This document shows, piece by piece, positions 19,371-27,971 of a DNA stretch of 64,000 bases. Made by a program: the position numbers and the translations under genes. The notes beneath the pieces were generated by a model that had not been told where the DNA came from, ran no database searches, and worked only from the letters and a program-made list of their open reading frames with translations. The DNA is from an uncultured Caulobacterales bacterium (GTDB lineage: Bacteria > Pseudomonadota > Alphaproteobacteria > Caulobacterales > Maricaulaceae), in NCBI GenBank assembly GCA_937928165.1, contig CALFVT010000017.1, positions 1-64,000 of the forward strand, written 5' to 3'. The stretch's first letter is position 1; each line of letters opens with the position of its first letter.

Positions 19371-20088
19371 ATCTATTTTGCGGCCTGCCATCCTCCTGCT
19401 TATTGGGGGGGTGGTTTTTATGACGCTCTGTTTTGCCGGGGCGAGCACGATTTCACCCAAAGTTCAGCCCATTCCATCGCAATTTGTTGACATAAAAACA
19501 TCTCAAGGTGTTTTAAAAGTCGCAAAATATGAAACAACTGTAGGGCAGTGGCGGGCCTGTAGTAAGGCTGGGAAATGCAAGCTTAATATAGCCCATGATG
19601 TTAATGACAACCTACCTGTTTCGGGTCTTAACTGGTGGGATGTGCAAGATTATTTACAATGGTATTCCTCGGAGACTAAAACGCCTGTGCGCCTCCCAAC
19701 CCGCGAAGAATGGAGCGTGATTGCCGGTGAGCATTCGCCCCAAAAGGCGAAAAAGCTCTTTGAGGATCCACGTATGGCATGGGCTGCCTCTTATGACATA
19801 ACACGCCGCGTGGGGGACACAAACCGCAAGCCTAGCGGAAGCTTCGGAGTTAATGAAAACGGTATATATGATATACGCGGCAATGTTTGGGAATGGACAT
19901 CAACCTGTGAGCCCGACCTCGCGTCAATAAATAGCCAAACTCAACCTTGTTTCACGGGGCGTATTGCTATGGGTAAACATGCGGCCGTTTTATCAGACCA
20001 ACTGCGTGAGCCGGGCAAAGCGGGATGTAGTGTCGGGCAACCTCCTGATAATGTGGGATTTCGAATTATGATGACGCCCGAATATTAG
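19363..20088 (+). CDS. nirV: NirV-like formylglycine-generating-enzyme family protein
   Basis: About 241 residues with a signal peptide ([16 protein letters not shown]). The FGE-sulfatase-modifying fold is visible in [48 protein letters not shown] and NVGFRIM. NirV proteins of this family commonly lie beside nirK; their function is not settled. I prefer the GTG at 19363, which overlaps the nirK stop as GTGAATAA and begins the signal peptide, over the GTG at 19348. Two Cys pairs (WRAC/KAGKC and TCEP/QPC) may form disulfides. Confidence 0.82.
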   Translation: MNKSILRPAILLLIGGVVFMTLCFAGASTISPKVQPIPSQFVDIKTSQGVLKVAKYETTVGQWRACSKAGKCKLNIAHDVNDNLPVSGLNWWDVQDYLQWYSSETKTPVRLPTREEWSVIAGEHSPQKAKKLFEDPRMAWAASYDITRRVGDTNRKPSGSFGVNENGIYDIRGNVWEWTSTCEPDLASINSQTQPCFTGRIAMGKHAAVLSDQLREPGKAGCSVGQPPDNVGFRIMMTPEY

Positions 20089-20130
20089 CCAATTAGACAC
20101 CGATGACATTTATCATGAGGATCATTAATA

Positions 20131-20643
20131 ATGTTATTTAAATCCACGCCGTTTCACTATATCTGCGTCTTAATCATAGCCTTATTCAGTTTTCTTATAT
20201 CAATTCCTGTAAGTGCTACTGACGGCGAGACGGAAGGCGATAATAAACCACATAAGAGGAATCATATCTCAATTATTACCGGGGTAACTCATGTGCCTAA
20301 TGAAGACGAAACAGCCCTTACAATCGGAATCGATTATGAACGGGAACTCACGGATAATATTGGTGTTGGTTTTGTGGTTGAACATGCATTGGGTGAACTT
20401 GATGCCACATCCATATTTGCTGTAATGGATATACATATTGGAAAAGGTTTTGTTATTCAAGCTGGGCCGGGCCTTGAATTTATTGACGATGAGACTTTAA
20501 ATGTCGGCCGTGTTGGATTATTTTACGAAATAGATCTAGAGTCTAGTTTTGGCGATCTGATTGTGGCCCCTTCATTTAGTTATGATATTTCCGAAGAAGA
20601 AGATTCGCTTGTTTTCGGCCTGGCATTTGGAACTAAGTTTTAA
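20131..20643 (+). CDS. Small exported beta-barrel-like outer membrane protein
   Basis: 170 residues with a signal peptide ending near SVSATDG. The mature part alternates polar and hydrophobic residues in strand-length runs (LTIGIDYERELTDNIGVGFV, GFVIQAGPGLEFI, IVAPSFSYDI) and ends in GLAFGTKF with a terminal Phe, as outer-membrane barrels do. No specific family is recognised. It follows nirV by 42 bases on the same strand, so a link to nitrite or NO metabolism is possible but unproven. Confidence 0.65.
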   Translation: MLFKSTPFHYICVLIIALFSFLISIPVSATDGETEGDNKPHKRNHISIITGVTHVPNEDETALTIGIDYERELTDNIGVGFVVEHALGELDATSIFAVMDIHIGKGFVIQAGPGLEFIDDETLNVGRVGLFYEIDLESSFGDLIVAPSFSYDISEEEDSLVFGLAFGTKF

Positions 20644-20800
20644 TAAGGTTTAGTGCCCCATTACGTATTGGCTTAAAGTTGCGTAAAAGTAAGGCTTTAA
20701 CGAATTGGGGGATGATCTTGGCTTATTATAAAAGGCTATCATAAGGTTTCACAGCAAATTATAATCTTATTTACGGTATGTCAAAGCCTTCAAACTTTGT

Positions 20801-20842
20801 GCGGCCATCTCCACCCTTTATGAAAAAAATAGAGATGGCCGC
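20801..20842. terminator. Long inverted repeat between convergent genes, probable terminator
   Basis: GCGGCCATCTC (20801-20811) and GAGATGGCCGC (20832-20842) are perfect 11-base inverted repeats around a 20-base loop. They lie between the stop codons of the outer-membrane-like gene and the glutaredoxin-like gene. The loop contains A7, which reads as a T-run on the minus strand, but no T-run directly follows either arm. Confidence 0.55.
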
Positions 20843-20855
20843 TTGATTATTGAGC

Positions 20856-21086
20856 TTATAAATTCTTTTTCAGATAAGCAATAATATCGGCAGATTCATA
20901 CATTTCTATGCCTGTCTTTGTATCAACAAGATAAGGTGTTTGACGCTTCCCGCCGCGCTTAATGAGGTCCGCTTCATGATTGCCAGTGTCTCTATCCCTC
21001 AGCTCAGCTTTGATATTATTAGCCTCCATAAAGTCCATAACCTTATTTCCCCAAGGGCAGCCTTGCTCAATATAAAGTATATACAT
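20856..21086 (-). CDS. Small glutaredoxin/GST N-terminal-domain protein
   Basis: 76 residues, a lone thioredoxin-like fold: YIEQGCPWGNKV carries a single Cys in a CPWG motif, the cis-Pro is in RQTPYLVD, and MYESADIIAYL is the GST/Grx glutathione-binding end. This suggests a monothiol glutathione-linked reductase or transferase half. Its ATG overlaps the stop of the OsmC-fusion gene by one base, so the two are translationally coupled. Confidence 0.8.
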   Translation of the reverse strand: MYILYIEQGCPWGNKVMDFMEANNIKAELRDRDTGNHEADLIKRGGKRQTPYLVDTKTGIEMYESADIIAYLKKNL

Positions 21087-22318
21087 TAGTTTTTCTCCTC
21101 TAAACGAGTAACGACCCGAATTTCATTTTCTAAAGTTCTATGGACAGGGCAAAGATCGGCGATTTCTAACATGCGAGCCTGCACCTCTTCGGTTATGTCA
21201 CCATCAATGTCGATATAGCGAATAAATTGATCGACTTTACCGTCTTCTTTAACACATGTTTCGCAATCTTTTGCGTGGATGCGATCATGCTCAACACGGA
21301 CAGAAACCTCTCTTACGTCTAGTTTTTTACGGCGTGCATAGCCGTTTAAGGTCATTGACGTGCAGCTACCTAAGGCAACAGCGAGGTAATCATAAGGTGT
21401 TGGGCCTAAATCAGTTCCCCCGTAATGTAGCGGCTCGTCAACAATAAAGCGGTGTTGGCCGGCTGCGGCAATACTAAAAAAGGCTTGATCGGTTTTTCCT
21501 GAAACGCTGACTACCTTCTTTGGCGGCTTTTTAGCCTTTGCTTTGCCGGCCTCTGATGACGTTTCGGCGTTTATGTAATTTTCAGCCCAAGAGGCAATGA
21601 CATTACCGACATAAACAGCGTCTTGTTTTTTAGATAAAAGGTGATCAGCTTTATCTAGGCTCATAAAGGTTTTTGGGTGTTTTGCTTGGGTGAATATTTT
21701 TGATGCTTCATTGATTGAAACAATCGTATCGCCCGGCGCATGCATAACCATAAGGGCTTGATTAACGCCGCTAACATCAACCATTTGGCTCATAACATCA
21801 TCTACAAATTGCTGTTTAAATTTATGGGGACGCCCTGCTAAAGGTACGACGGCTTCTCCCTCATCTTTCAATGTTTGCAGATGCCCATCTAGCACATGTA
21901 AAACATGATCGGGCGAGGCTGGGGAGCCAATCGTTGTCACAGCTTTAGCCGAGGGTACGTTTTTAGCCGCCGCTAATACAGCCGTCCCGCCAAGAGAGTG
22001 GCCAATTAAAATCTGTGGGGCGCTATGGTTGTCTTCAAGATATTTAACGGCGCCTAAGAGATCGTTAATATTTGTGGAAAAGCTCGAATCTGCGAAATCG
22101 CCTTCGCTACCGCCTAAGCCCGCAAAATCAAACCTTAAGGTCGCAATCCCTCGATCAGCCAGTGCGCTTGCAATCGTTGTCGCAGCCTTGATGTCCTTGG
22201 TACATGTAAAGCAATGTGCAAACAGAGCATAAGCCTTAACATGACCGTCTTCGGGTTCGTGCAAGACTCCAGAAAGTGTCGCGTCAGTTTCTGATTTAAA
22301 GTTGACATTTTGTTTCAT
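21086..22318 (-). CDS. Alpha/beta hydrolase fused to an OsmC-family peroxiredoxin domain
   Basis: 410 residues. The first ~255 form an alpha/beta hydrolase with nucleophile elbow IGHSLGGTAV, and AHCFTCTKDIKA near the N-terminus. Residues ~280-405 form an OsmC/Ohr-like domain with its two reactive cysteines in LGSCTSMTLNGYARRK and LADLCPVHRTL. Such fusions are known. The OsmC part reduces organic hydroperoxides; the hydrolase substrate is unknown. It lies between the thiolase and the small glutaredoxin on the minus strand. Confidence 0.92.
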   Translation of the reverse strand: MKQNVNFKSETDATLSGVLHEPEDGHVKAYALFAHCFTCTKDIKAATTIASALADRGIATLRFDFAGLGGSEGDFADSSFSTNINDLLGAVKYLEDNHSAPQILIGHSLGGTAVLAAAKNVPSAKAVTTIGSPASPDHVLHVLDGHLQTLKDEGEAVVPLAGRPHKFKQQFVDDVMSQMVDVSGVNQALMVMHAPGDTIVSINEASKIFTQAKHPKTFMSLDKADHLLSKKQDAVYVGNVIASWAENYINAETSSEAGKAKAKKPPKKVVSVSGKTDQAFFSIAAAGQHRFIVDEPLHYGGTDLGPTPYDYLAVALGSCTSMTLNGYARRKKLDVREVSVRVEHDRIHAKDCETCVKEDGKVDQFIRYIDIDGDITEEVQARMLEIADLCPVHRTLENEIRVVTRLEEKN

Positions 22319-22366
22319 AATTTAGGTCTTCTTTTTTGTATAAAGATATCTGTACTTATTTATATA

Positions 22367-23617
22367 TTATGGCCGGCGTAGCAAAGCCACTGTGCCTTGC
22401 GCGCCGTCAGCGCAGATAGACACGACAGCATAGCTTCCGCTTGGATGTTCTGAAAGCTCCTTCGCCGCTTGGGACAGAATACGTGCGCCCGTCGCGCCAA
22501 AGGGGTGACCAATCGCTAAAGATCCCCCATTAGGGTTCCAGCGCTCCCAAGGAAACTCGCCAAGATCCATGTCAACGCCAGCCTTTTCTTTACGGTAATT
22601 CGGGTCGGTAATGGCTTGAACATTGGCGAGCACTTGCGCAGCAAAGGCTTCATGAATTTCAAAAAGAGCAATATCAGTAAGTTTCAAATTATGCCGAGCC
22701 AAGAGACGCGGCATAGCCCGTGCGGGTGCCATTAAAATACCTTCTTCTTTGTGATCCATGGCCGCAATTTCCCAGTCGACAAATTCTGCTGCATAGCCCG
22801 CGTCCAGCTTTTCTAGGCCAACTTCATCACAGACCCATAGTCCAGCAGCACCGTCCGTTAGTGGGGATGAGTTACCCGCCGTTAGGGAGCCGTTCTCGCT
22901 GCGGTCAAAGACGGTCTTTAATGTGGCAAGTTTTTCAAGAGTCGAATCGGCCCGCGGCATGGTATCGGCCTGAATACCCTCTAACGGCACAACCAGATCA
23001 TCGAAAAACCCTGTGGCCTGCGCCGCACTTGTGCGCGTGTGGCTTTCAAAGGCGAGTTTGTCTTGGGCCTCTCGGGCTATTTTGAAATATTGCGCCGTAT
23101 CCTCTGTATGCTCACCCATAGACCGTCCGGATATGCGGTTGGCCCAACCTTTGATTGGTAACTCAAAGTCTGCCGGGGAGAGGGATTGAAATTTTTCAGC
23201 CGCTTTAGCAGGATCCATTTGAAATAAAGCCATGAGCTGCTGTGCTACGCCTGATTTCATTGGAATGGGAACATGGCTCATCGATTCAACGCCGCCAACG
23301 AGCGCGATGTGGTTGCCGCCCTTGCCAACCATACCAGATGCTTGAATGGTCGCCAGCATGCTTGTCGAACAAGCGAGTGTCGTTGAGTAAGCGGGAATCT
23401 CGGGATCAAGCTCAGCCTCAAGTAAGATATCACGGCCAAGATTTGGAATAGTCGGACTTGGAATAACTTGTCCCCAAGCAAGAAAGTCAGGCCGCACATC
23501 ATCTGCCATAACTTTTGCAATGGGTTTAGAAAGCGCGAGAGAATCTAATTTTGCAAATTCTTGCCCTGCTTTTACAAAGGGCGTTCGTTTCCCGGGAACA
23601 ATATATGTCTTGGTCAT
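22367..23617 (-). CDS. Thiolase family acetyl-CoA acyltransferase (FadI-like)
   Basis: 416 residues of a two-half thiolase. The nucleophile is C83 in TTLACSTSM, the catalytic His region is GGSLAIGHPFGATGAR, and the second Cys is in SICADGAQG, whose glycine cluster deviates from the usual CxGGG. It would cleave or form beta-ketoacyl-CoA. It sits 48 bases upstream of the hydrolase-OsmC gene on the same strand. A beta-oxidation enzyme is out of theme with the redox neighbours. Confidence 0.9.
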   Translation of the reverse strand: MTKTYIVPGKRTPFVKAGQEFAKLDSLALSKPIAKVMADDVRPDFLAWGQVIPSPTIPNLGRDILLEAELDPEIPAYSTTLACSTSMLATIQASGMVGKGGNHIALVGGVESMSHVPIPMKSGVAQQLMALFQMDPAKAAEKFQSLSPADFELPIKGWANRISGRSMGEHTEDTAQYFKIAREAQDKLAFESHTRTSAAQATGFFDDLVVPLEGIQADTMPRADSTLEKLATLKTVFDRSENGSLTAGNSSPLTDGAAGLWVCDEVGLEKLDAGYAAEFVDWEIAAMDHKEEGILMAPARAMPRLLARHNLKLTDIALFEIHEAFAAQVLANVQAITDPNYRKEKAGVDMDLGEFPWERWNPNGGSLAIGHPFGATGARILSQAAKELSEHPSGSYAVVSICADGAQGTVALLRRP

Positions 23618-23693
23618 GATATATCCTTATCTTTACAGGTTTCTTATGACACATGACGGCGCTTAACAGCAATCAAAACTAAAGATGATTATG

Positions 23694-23725
23694 GTTATGG
23701 TGCAATGCCAGATAGTTATGGTAAC
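23694..23725. promoter_or_regulatory. Repeated GTTATGGT with palindrome GTTA-TGG-TAAC
   Basis: GTTATGGT occurs at 23694-23701 and 23715-23722, 21 bases apart (two helical turns). The second copy forms the palindrome GTTATGGTAAC (23715-23725). It lies in the divergent gap between the thiolase and msrB genes. A related GGTTA/TAACC arrangement occurs before the second msrB. It is a candidate operator for a LysR-type regulator. Confidence 0.4.
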
Positions 23726-23890
23726 GGCTGCCTAAGGCAATATTGATGAAATGATAAATAAAAGTTCTCTTTTCACAAGCTTAGAGTCGCTATAACAATG
23801 GAGGGATATGCCACTATGAAGAATACTGAGCCTGTCATATGAAGGATGGCCTGTATATTTTAAGGTCATCAAATATAAAGGTTAGTAATT

Positions 23891-24361
23891 ATGGCGATTA
23901 ACTTAAACTGGGCTGATATCATAGTTAGGGCGCGTGATGGTAATCCGGCGCCGCCAAAACGTGTTGAAAAAACAGAGTCTGAATGGCGCAGCTTGCTATC
24001 AGAAGACCAATTTTCAATAACACGCCTAAAAGGCACAGAACCCGCCCATAGTTCCCAAATGTGCCGTTTGTTTGAACCTGGAATTTATAGATGTATCTGT
24101 TGTAAAACAGCTCTTTTTGACTCGGTTTCGAAATATCAAAGCGGCACAGGGTGGCCAAGCTTTTCCCTACCGATTAAAGATAATGTCGTATCTTATATAA
24201 AAGATGAGGGTTACGGTATGTCACGCATAGAGGCAACATGTAATGTCTGTGATGCGCATCTTGGTCATGTATTCCCTGACGGCCCTGAACCGTCGGGATT
24301 AAGGTTTTGTATGAATGCGATTTCACTTGAAAAACAGACTGACGCAGCTTTCGAGATATAA
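23891..24361 (+). CDS. msrB: Peptide-methionine (R)-S-oxide reductase MsrB, zinc-binding type
   Basis: 156 residues. Zinc pairs are C68/C71 in CICC and C117/C120 in CNVC. The active site is YQSGTGWPSF and HLGHVFPDG, and the catalytic Cys is C140 in RFCMN. It reduces methionine-R-sulfoxide using thioredoxin. About 40 extra N-terminal residues precede the usual start (EWRSLLSEDQF); no signal peptide is seen. It is the first of two MsrB genes in this block, and the second lacks the zinc cysteines. Confidence 0.95.
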   Translation: MAINLNWADIIVRARDGNPAPPKRVEKTESEWRSLLSEDQFSITRLKGTEPAHSSQMCRLFEPGIYRCICCKTALFDSVSKYQSGTGWPSFSLPIKDNVVSYIKDEGYGMSRIEATCNVCDAHLGHVFPDGPEPSGLRFCMNAISLEKQTDAAFEI

Positions 24362-24366
24362 GCTAT

Positions 24367-24645
24367 ATGCAAGCTTTTCTTGATAAATTTCTTACCATGC
24401 CAGCCGGCTATCATTTTGGTCATTATATGGGAAGAAAATATGGGATTGCTGTAAGTATTTCACCAGATGGACGCCGCAGAAAACTTTATGCAGAAGAACT
24501 GGGTGGGACAAACCATATCAGCTTTAACCTTTATCTGATTGACGGAAAACCGCCACTTCTAAAGCCGTGTGAAATGCCCAAAGAAAAGGTGAAAGATTTT
24601 GTTTTGGCTATGGTTCCGGACAAACAAGAGCTGAAAGGCCGGTAA
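24367..24645 (+). CDS. Hypothetical protein between msrB and a LysR gene
   Basis: 92 residues, not recognised. It starts 5 bases after the msrB stop, so is almost certainly cotranscribed. The sequence is basic in the middle (SPDGRRRKLYAEELGG) with alternating beta-type residues (NHISFNLYLIDGKPPLLKPC) and a helical end (KEKVKDFVLAMV). There is one cysteine and no signal peptide or membrane segment. The conserved look (proline-glycine turns, FGHYMGRKYG) and tight coupling argue that it is real. Confidence 0.7.
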   Translation: MQAFLDKFLTMPAGYHFGHYMGRKYGIAVSISPDGRRRKLYAEELGGTNHISFNLYLIDGKPPLLKPCEMPKEKVKDFVLAMVPDKQELKGR

Positions 24646-24670
24646 AATAGAATTACCGAGCGAGAGCCGT

Positions 24671-25558
24671 ATGGACTTAAAACAAATTCGTTATTTCTTA
24701 AATTTAGCCGATACGTTAAATTTTACGCGGGCCGCGCAGTTAAGCCGGGTCTCACAGCCCGCATTGACCAAAGCCATCCGCCGCCTTGAGGAGGACTTGG
24801 GCGGCCAATTAATTTACCGCGACGGTAAAGACACACGCCTAACAGAACTGGGCCGTACCCTGCGCGGAGAATTTGAGATGATTATCGCGAGCGAGATGCG
24901 CGCGCGCGAATTGGCGGTGAATGTGACTCAGCTTGGCATGACGCAAGTAACGATAGGGATTGCAAATACAATGGGGCCCAAACCAATTTGGCCCTTTTTA
25001 GAAACCTTGTTTCAAACATTTATAGACGTAGAGCTTATCATTCAATCAATCCATCCGATGTTGGCGGAAGAAATGGTGCTTTCCGGTGCATTAGACGCCT
25101 GCTTTTATAACTCAATTAATTCTGCTAATCCAAAGCTTCAAACCATCCCTCTTTATCGTGAGCGCCTAAGGCTGGCTGTTGCGAAAGATCATCCATTTGC
25201 ACAGCTTGACGTTATCACTGTGGATGGTCTTGGAGGAGAGCGTTATATTGACCGTGTAAAATGTGAATATAGAGATGCGGTCATTGAATATTTTATGGAT
25301 CAAGATGCTCTGCCGCGCACGCGCCTACAGTCTGATAGGGAAGATTGGATACAAAGTGCGGTTGCGCGCAATTTTGGCATCACCATATTGCCTGAGCATT
25401 CAGCCATAATGGATGATATTGTTCTGAAACCTATTAGCGGCCTAACCTTGTCGCGAGAAGTCGGCTTATTGACTGTTTTCGGCTCATCTACGGCGCCGGT
25501 TATACGCAAACTTAGAGAAGCCGCTAAGGTTTACCCCTGGCCGGCATCAAAACTATAA
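24671..25558 (+). CDS. LysR-family transcriptional regulator next to msr genes
   Basis: 295 residues with DNA-binding domain [20 protein letters not shown] (about 18-37), followed by a LysR substrate-binding half. It sits between the msrB-hypothetical pair and the msrB-msrA pair, all on the plus strand. It is the obvious candidate regulator of methionine sulfoxide repair here. A TAACC-TTC-GGTTA palindrome overlaps its stop codon. Confidence 0.92.
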   Translation: MDLKQIRYFLNLADTLNFTRAAQLSRVSQPALTKAIRRLEEDLGGQLIYRDGKDTRLTELGRTLRGEFEMIIASEMRARELAVNVTQLGMTQVTIGIANTMGPKPIWPFLETLFQTFIDVELIIQSIHPMLAEEMVLSGALDACFYNSINSANPKLQTIPLYRERLRLAVAKDHPFAQLDVITVDGLGGERYIDRVKCEYRDAVIEYFMDQDALPRTRLQSDREDWIQSAVARNFGITILPEHSAIMDDIVLKPISGLTLSREVGLLTVFGSSTAPVIRKLREAAKVYPWPASKL

Positions 25559-25610
25559 CCTTCGGTTATTGGTAATCTCCTGCCGCCCTTCCCATACTTA
25601 TAGTAACCAA
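25556..25610. promoter_or_regulatory. Operator-like palindromes before msrB-msrA
   Basis: TAACC (25556-25560) and GGTTA (25564-25568) form a perfect palindrome with a 3-base centre. GTTATTGGTAA follows at 25565-25575. A further AGTAACCAA lies near 25602-25610. The same GTTA/TAAC elements occur before the first msrB. The repeats are seen directly; binding by the adjacent LysR protein is inferred. Confidence 0.42.
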
Positions 25611-25625
25611 AAACAGGAGGCCGTT

Positions 25626-26093
25626 ATGACGGACAAACGCAAATATAGTAAATCTGAAGAGGCCATTCATTCACTAACGCCTGAACAGTTTAGAGTAACG
25701 CAAAATAATGGAACAGAGCGTCCCTTTACCGGTGAATATAATGACAATAAAGCCCAAGGTATTTATGTTGATATTGTCTCTGGTGAGCCGCTTTTCGCTT
25801 CATTTGACAAATATGATTCAGGTTCGGGTTGGCCCAGTTTCACCAAACCGATTATAGATGGGCATGTGGAGGAAATTGCCGATGAATCCCATGGTATGCG
25901 CCGTGTTGAAGTCCGCTCACGCGATGGCGACAGCCACTTAGGTCATGTTTTCTCAGATGGGCCGAGGGAGTCGACAGGGCTTCGCTACTGCATCAATTCT
26001 GCATCATTGCGATTTATTGCGATTGAAGATTTAGAAGACGAAGGATATGGCGAATTTTTACGCCTCTTTAATGATAAGAAGGAGAGTTTATAA
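25626..26093 (+). CDS. msrB: Peptide-methionine (R)-S-oxide reductase MsrB, zinc-less type
   Basis: 155 residues. The catalytic Cys is in [10 protein letters not shown], and the active-site stretches are [13 protein letters not shown] and [10 protein letters not shown]. The zinc CxxC pairs are replaced ([23 protein letters not shown]). The ATG at 25626 follows a strong AGGAGG (25616-25621); the in-frame start at 25569 is not supported. The stop overlaps the msrA start as TAATG, so the two are coupled. Confidence 0.95.
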   Translation: MTDKRKYSKSEEAIHSLTPEQFRVTQNNGTERPFTGEYNDNKAQGIYVDIVSGEPLFASFDKYDSGSGWPSFTKPIIDGHVEEIADESHGMRRVEVRSRDGDSHLGHVFSDGPRESTGLRYCINSASLRFIAIEDLEDEGYGEFLRLFNDKKESL

Positions 26094-26605
26094 TGACAAA
26101 TCAAACGGAACGCGCCGTTCTGGCCGGTGGTTGTTTTTGGGGCATGCAAGACCTTATCCGTAAACGCCAAGGCGTACTTAAAACACGTGTTGGCTATACG
26201 GGCGGTGAAAATGACAACCCAACTTATCGTAATCATCCCGGCCATGCAGAAGCTATCGAGATTGAGTTCGATCCATCGCTCACAAGTTATCGTGAAATAT
26301 TAGAGTTTTTCTTTCAAATTCACGATCCAACCACACGTGATCGCCAAGGTAATGATCGGGGCTCATCTTATCGCTCTGAAATTTTTTATACCTCAGAGTC
26401 ACAGCGCATTATAGCGCTTGATACTATTGAAGATGTCAATGCATCCGGGCTATGGCCGGGGCGTGTTGTGACAGGTCTATCACTCGCCCCTATATTTTGG
26501 GAGGCAGAGCCGGAGCATCAGGATTATCTTGAAATCCGGCCTAATGGTTATACCTGCCACTTCCCGCGTGCAGATTGGGTGCTGCCCAAACGTGGTGAAG
26601 CGTAA
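26093..26605 (+). CDS. msrA: Peptide-methionine (S)-S-oxide reductase MsrA
   Basis: 170 residues with catalytic motif [10 protein letters not shown] (Cys 14) and conserved [26 protein letters not shown] and [12 protein letters not shown]-like stretches. It reduces methionine-S-sulfoxide, complementing MsrB. Together the pair restores both stereoisomers of oxidised methionine. Cytoplasmic, with no signal sequence. Confidence 0.97.
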   Translation: MTNQTERAVLAGGCFWGMQDLIRKRQGVLKTRVGYTGGENDNPTYRNHPGHAEAIEIEFDPSLTSYREILEFFFQIHDPTTRDRQGNDRGSSYRSEIFYTSESQRIIALDTIEDVNASGLWPGRVVTGLSLAPIFWEAEPEHQDYLEIRPNGYTCHFPRADWVLPKRGEA

Positions 26606-26632
26606 TTAACCAAGCGATGGCTTTCCGGTAAC

Positions 26633-26662
26633 TTTACAGCCAAGCCTGAGCTTGGCTGTAAA
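26633..26662. repeat. Perfect 13-base inverted repeat after msrA
   Basis: TTTACAGCCAAGC (26633-26645) and GCTTGGCTGTAAA (26650-26662) pair perfectly around a four-base CTGA loop. It sits between msrA and the thioredoxin-like gene. No T-run follows, so it is either a weak terminator, an mRNA-stabilising hairpin, or a protein-binding site. Confidence 0.7.
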
Positions 26663-26704
26663 GACCGTGACAATAATGAGGACAAACGAACGGAAAGGCA
26701 TAAA

Positions 26705-27187
26705 ATGACTAGTGGTATTTATCAGCAAAAAGCACCTGAGCTTCGTGTCCCATATTGGATTGACGGGCAGGGACAAGAACGCAGCCCATTAAAGCTATCA
26801 GGCTTGGGCGAGGGCTATAAAATCATTTACTGTTTCCAGTCTTGGTGTCCAGGCTGTCATTCACGAGGGTTTCCGGCCCTACAGAAACTTGTCAAGGTTT
26901 TAAGTAAGTTTGGTTTCGGTTTCGCTGTTGTTCAGACGGTTTTTGAAGGTGAAGCTCAAAACACAGTTGAGCAGTTAGCTGAAATGCAAAGTAAATATAA
27001 CTTACCCATAGATTTTGGGCATGACCCAGCGAATGGACGTTATCCCTCTGTGATGGAAGATTATAGAACGGGTGGAACGCCTTGGTTTATCTTAATTGAC
27101 CCCAAAGGTGATGTTGTCTTTAATGACTTTGATTTGAACGCAGACACGCTTATTAATGTGGTTCAAGGCCGCGAGATAAATCTTTAA
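26705..27187 (+). CDS. Thioredoxin-like protein with CPGC active site
   Basis: 160 residues of the TlpA/AhpC-TSA-like thioredoxin fold. SWCPGCHSRGFPAL carries the redox pair, and the cis-Pro is in GGTPWFILIDP. There is no signal peptide, so it is probably cytoplasmic, where it could feed electrons to the Msr enzymes. Unlike most TlpA proteins the pair sits in a helix rich in aromatic and basic residues. The true partner is unknown. Confidence 0.85.
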   Translation: MTSGIYQQKAPELRVPYWIDGQGQERSPLKLSGLGEGYKIIYCFQSWCPGCHSRGFPALQKLVKVLSKFGFGFAVVQTVFEGEAQNTVEQLAEMQSKYNLPIDFGHDPANGRYPSVMEDYRTGGTPWFILIDPKGDVVFNDFDLNADTLINVVQGREINL

Positions 27188-27214
27188 TAAATAAACTTAA
27201 GCAAAGGCAATAAA

Positions 27215-27748
27215 ATGGCACATGTGAAATTATACGGGTCTGAACACTGCGGAAAATCACGTTATTACAAAGATGTATTAACAGAGCGAGGGATTGACTA
27301 TGTCTTCCTTGATGTTGAAGCCGACGAGGCTGCTGCGTCAGAGTTGCGCCAATTATATACGGACGGAGGGCTTAAATTCCCAGCCTTATTAATTGGAAAC
27401 ACGATTATTCGCAATCCGGCGCTGCGTGAGCTTGAGCGCAAGCTCGCCCATGAAGGCCTTTATAACCCCGGGGCCGTGCATGAGCCAAGGTCCAATCGAT
27501 TTGTTCGTTATATGAAGCCGCAAGATGCTTTTCTATCCTATAGCGAGACGGATAGCCGGATTGTGTTAGGTCATATCGAAGTCCCGCCGCAAAGCCGCGG
27601 CACGGGGCTTGGAGCTAAATTTGCTTTAGAGGTATTTCCAATGGTCAAGGCCTTAGGGAAAGAAGCTCAAATTACATGCCCCTTCATGCGTAAGGTTGCG
27701 TCGAGAAACCCTGAATGGGCTGATTATTTTAATGTTCCCCGCGCTTAG
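27215..27748 (+). CDS. Monothiol glutaredoxin-like domain fused to a YjdJ-type GNAT domain
   Basis: 177 residues. Residues 1-85 look like a glutaredoxin/ArsC-type fold with EHCGKSRYYKDVL (one Cys in CGKS) and cis-Pro in LKFPALLIG. Residues ~90-177 match small YjdJ-type N-acetyltransferases: IVLGHIEVPPQSRGTGLGAK (acetyl-CoA loop RGTGLG) and the family ending ITCPFMRKVASRNPEWADYF. It is last in the plus-strand redox run, 27 bases after the thioredoxin-like gene. The function of the fusion is unknown; thiol-linked protein or small-molecule acetylation is a guess. Confidence 0.82.
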   Translation: MAHVKLYGSEHCGKSRYYKDVLTERGIDYVFLDVEADEAAASELRQLYTDGGLKFPALLIGNTIIRNPALRELERKLAHEGLYNPGAVHEPRSNRFVRYMKPQDAFLSYSETDSRIVLGHIEVPPQSRGTGLGAKFALEVFPMVKALGKEAQITCPFMRKVASRNPEWADYFNVPRA

Positions 27749-27971
27749 AGGGCAGCATAGTAATAGATGATTTGAGTTCACAGGCCTCTATGCTTTAACA
27801 TCCGCATATTGGCCTACCGAGTGATGTGGCAAGCTGTAGTTTTTTTTCGTTTCTATAACAACTCTCTTAACCTAAATATATAGGTTCTATAGGTTGAAAG
27901 CCCGAAATAAATTAGGAATAATTTTGCCTTAAATAGCGAATTTTACTTAAATAAGTCATCTAAAACTATAT

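Noticed and set aside
16237-27971. Duplicate of the tRNA-Cys 3' end as a left attachment site
   Set aside because: No second copy of the T-arm/acceptor sequence was found near the IS remnant, so tRNA-mediated integration is not shown.
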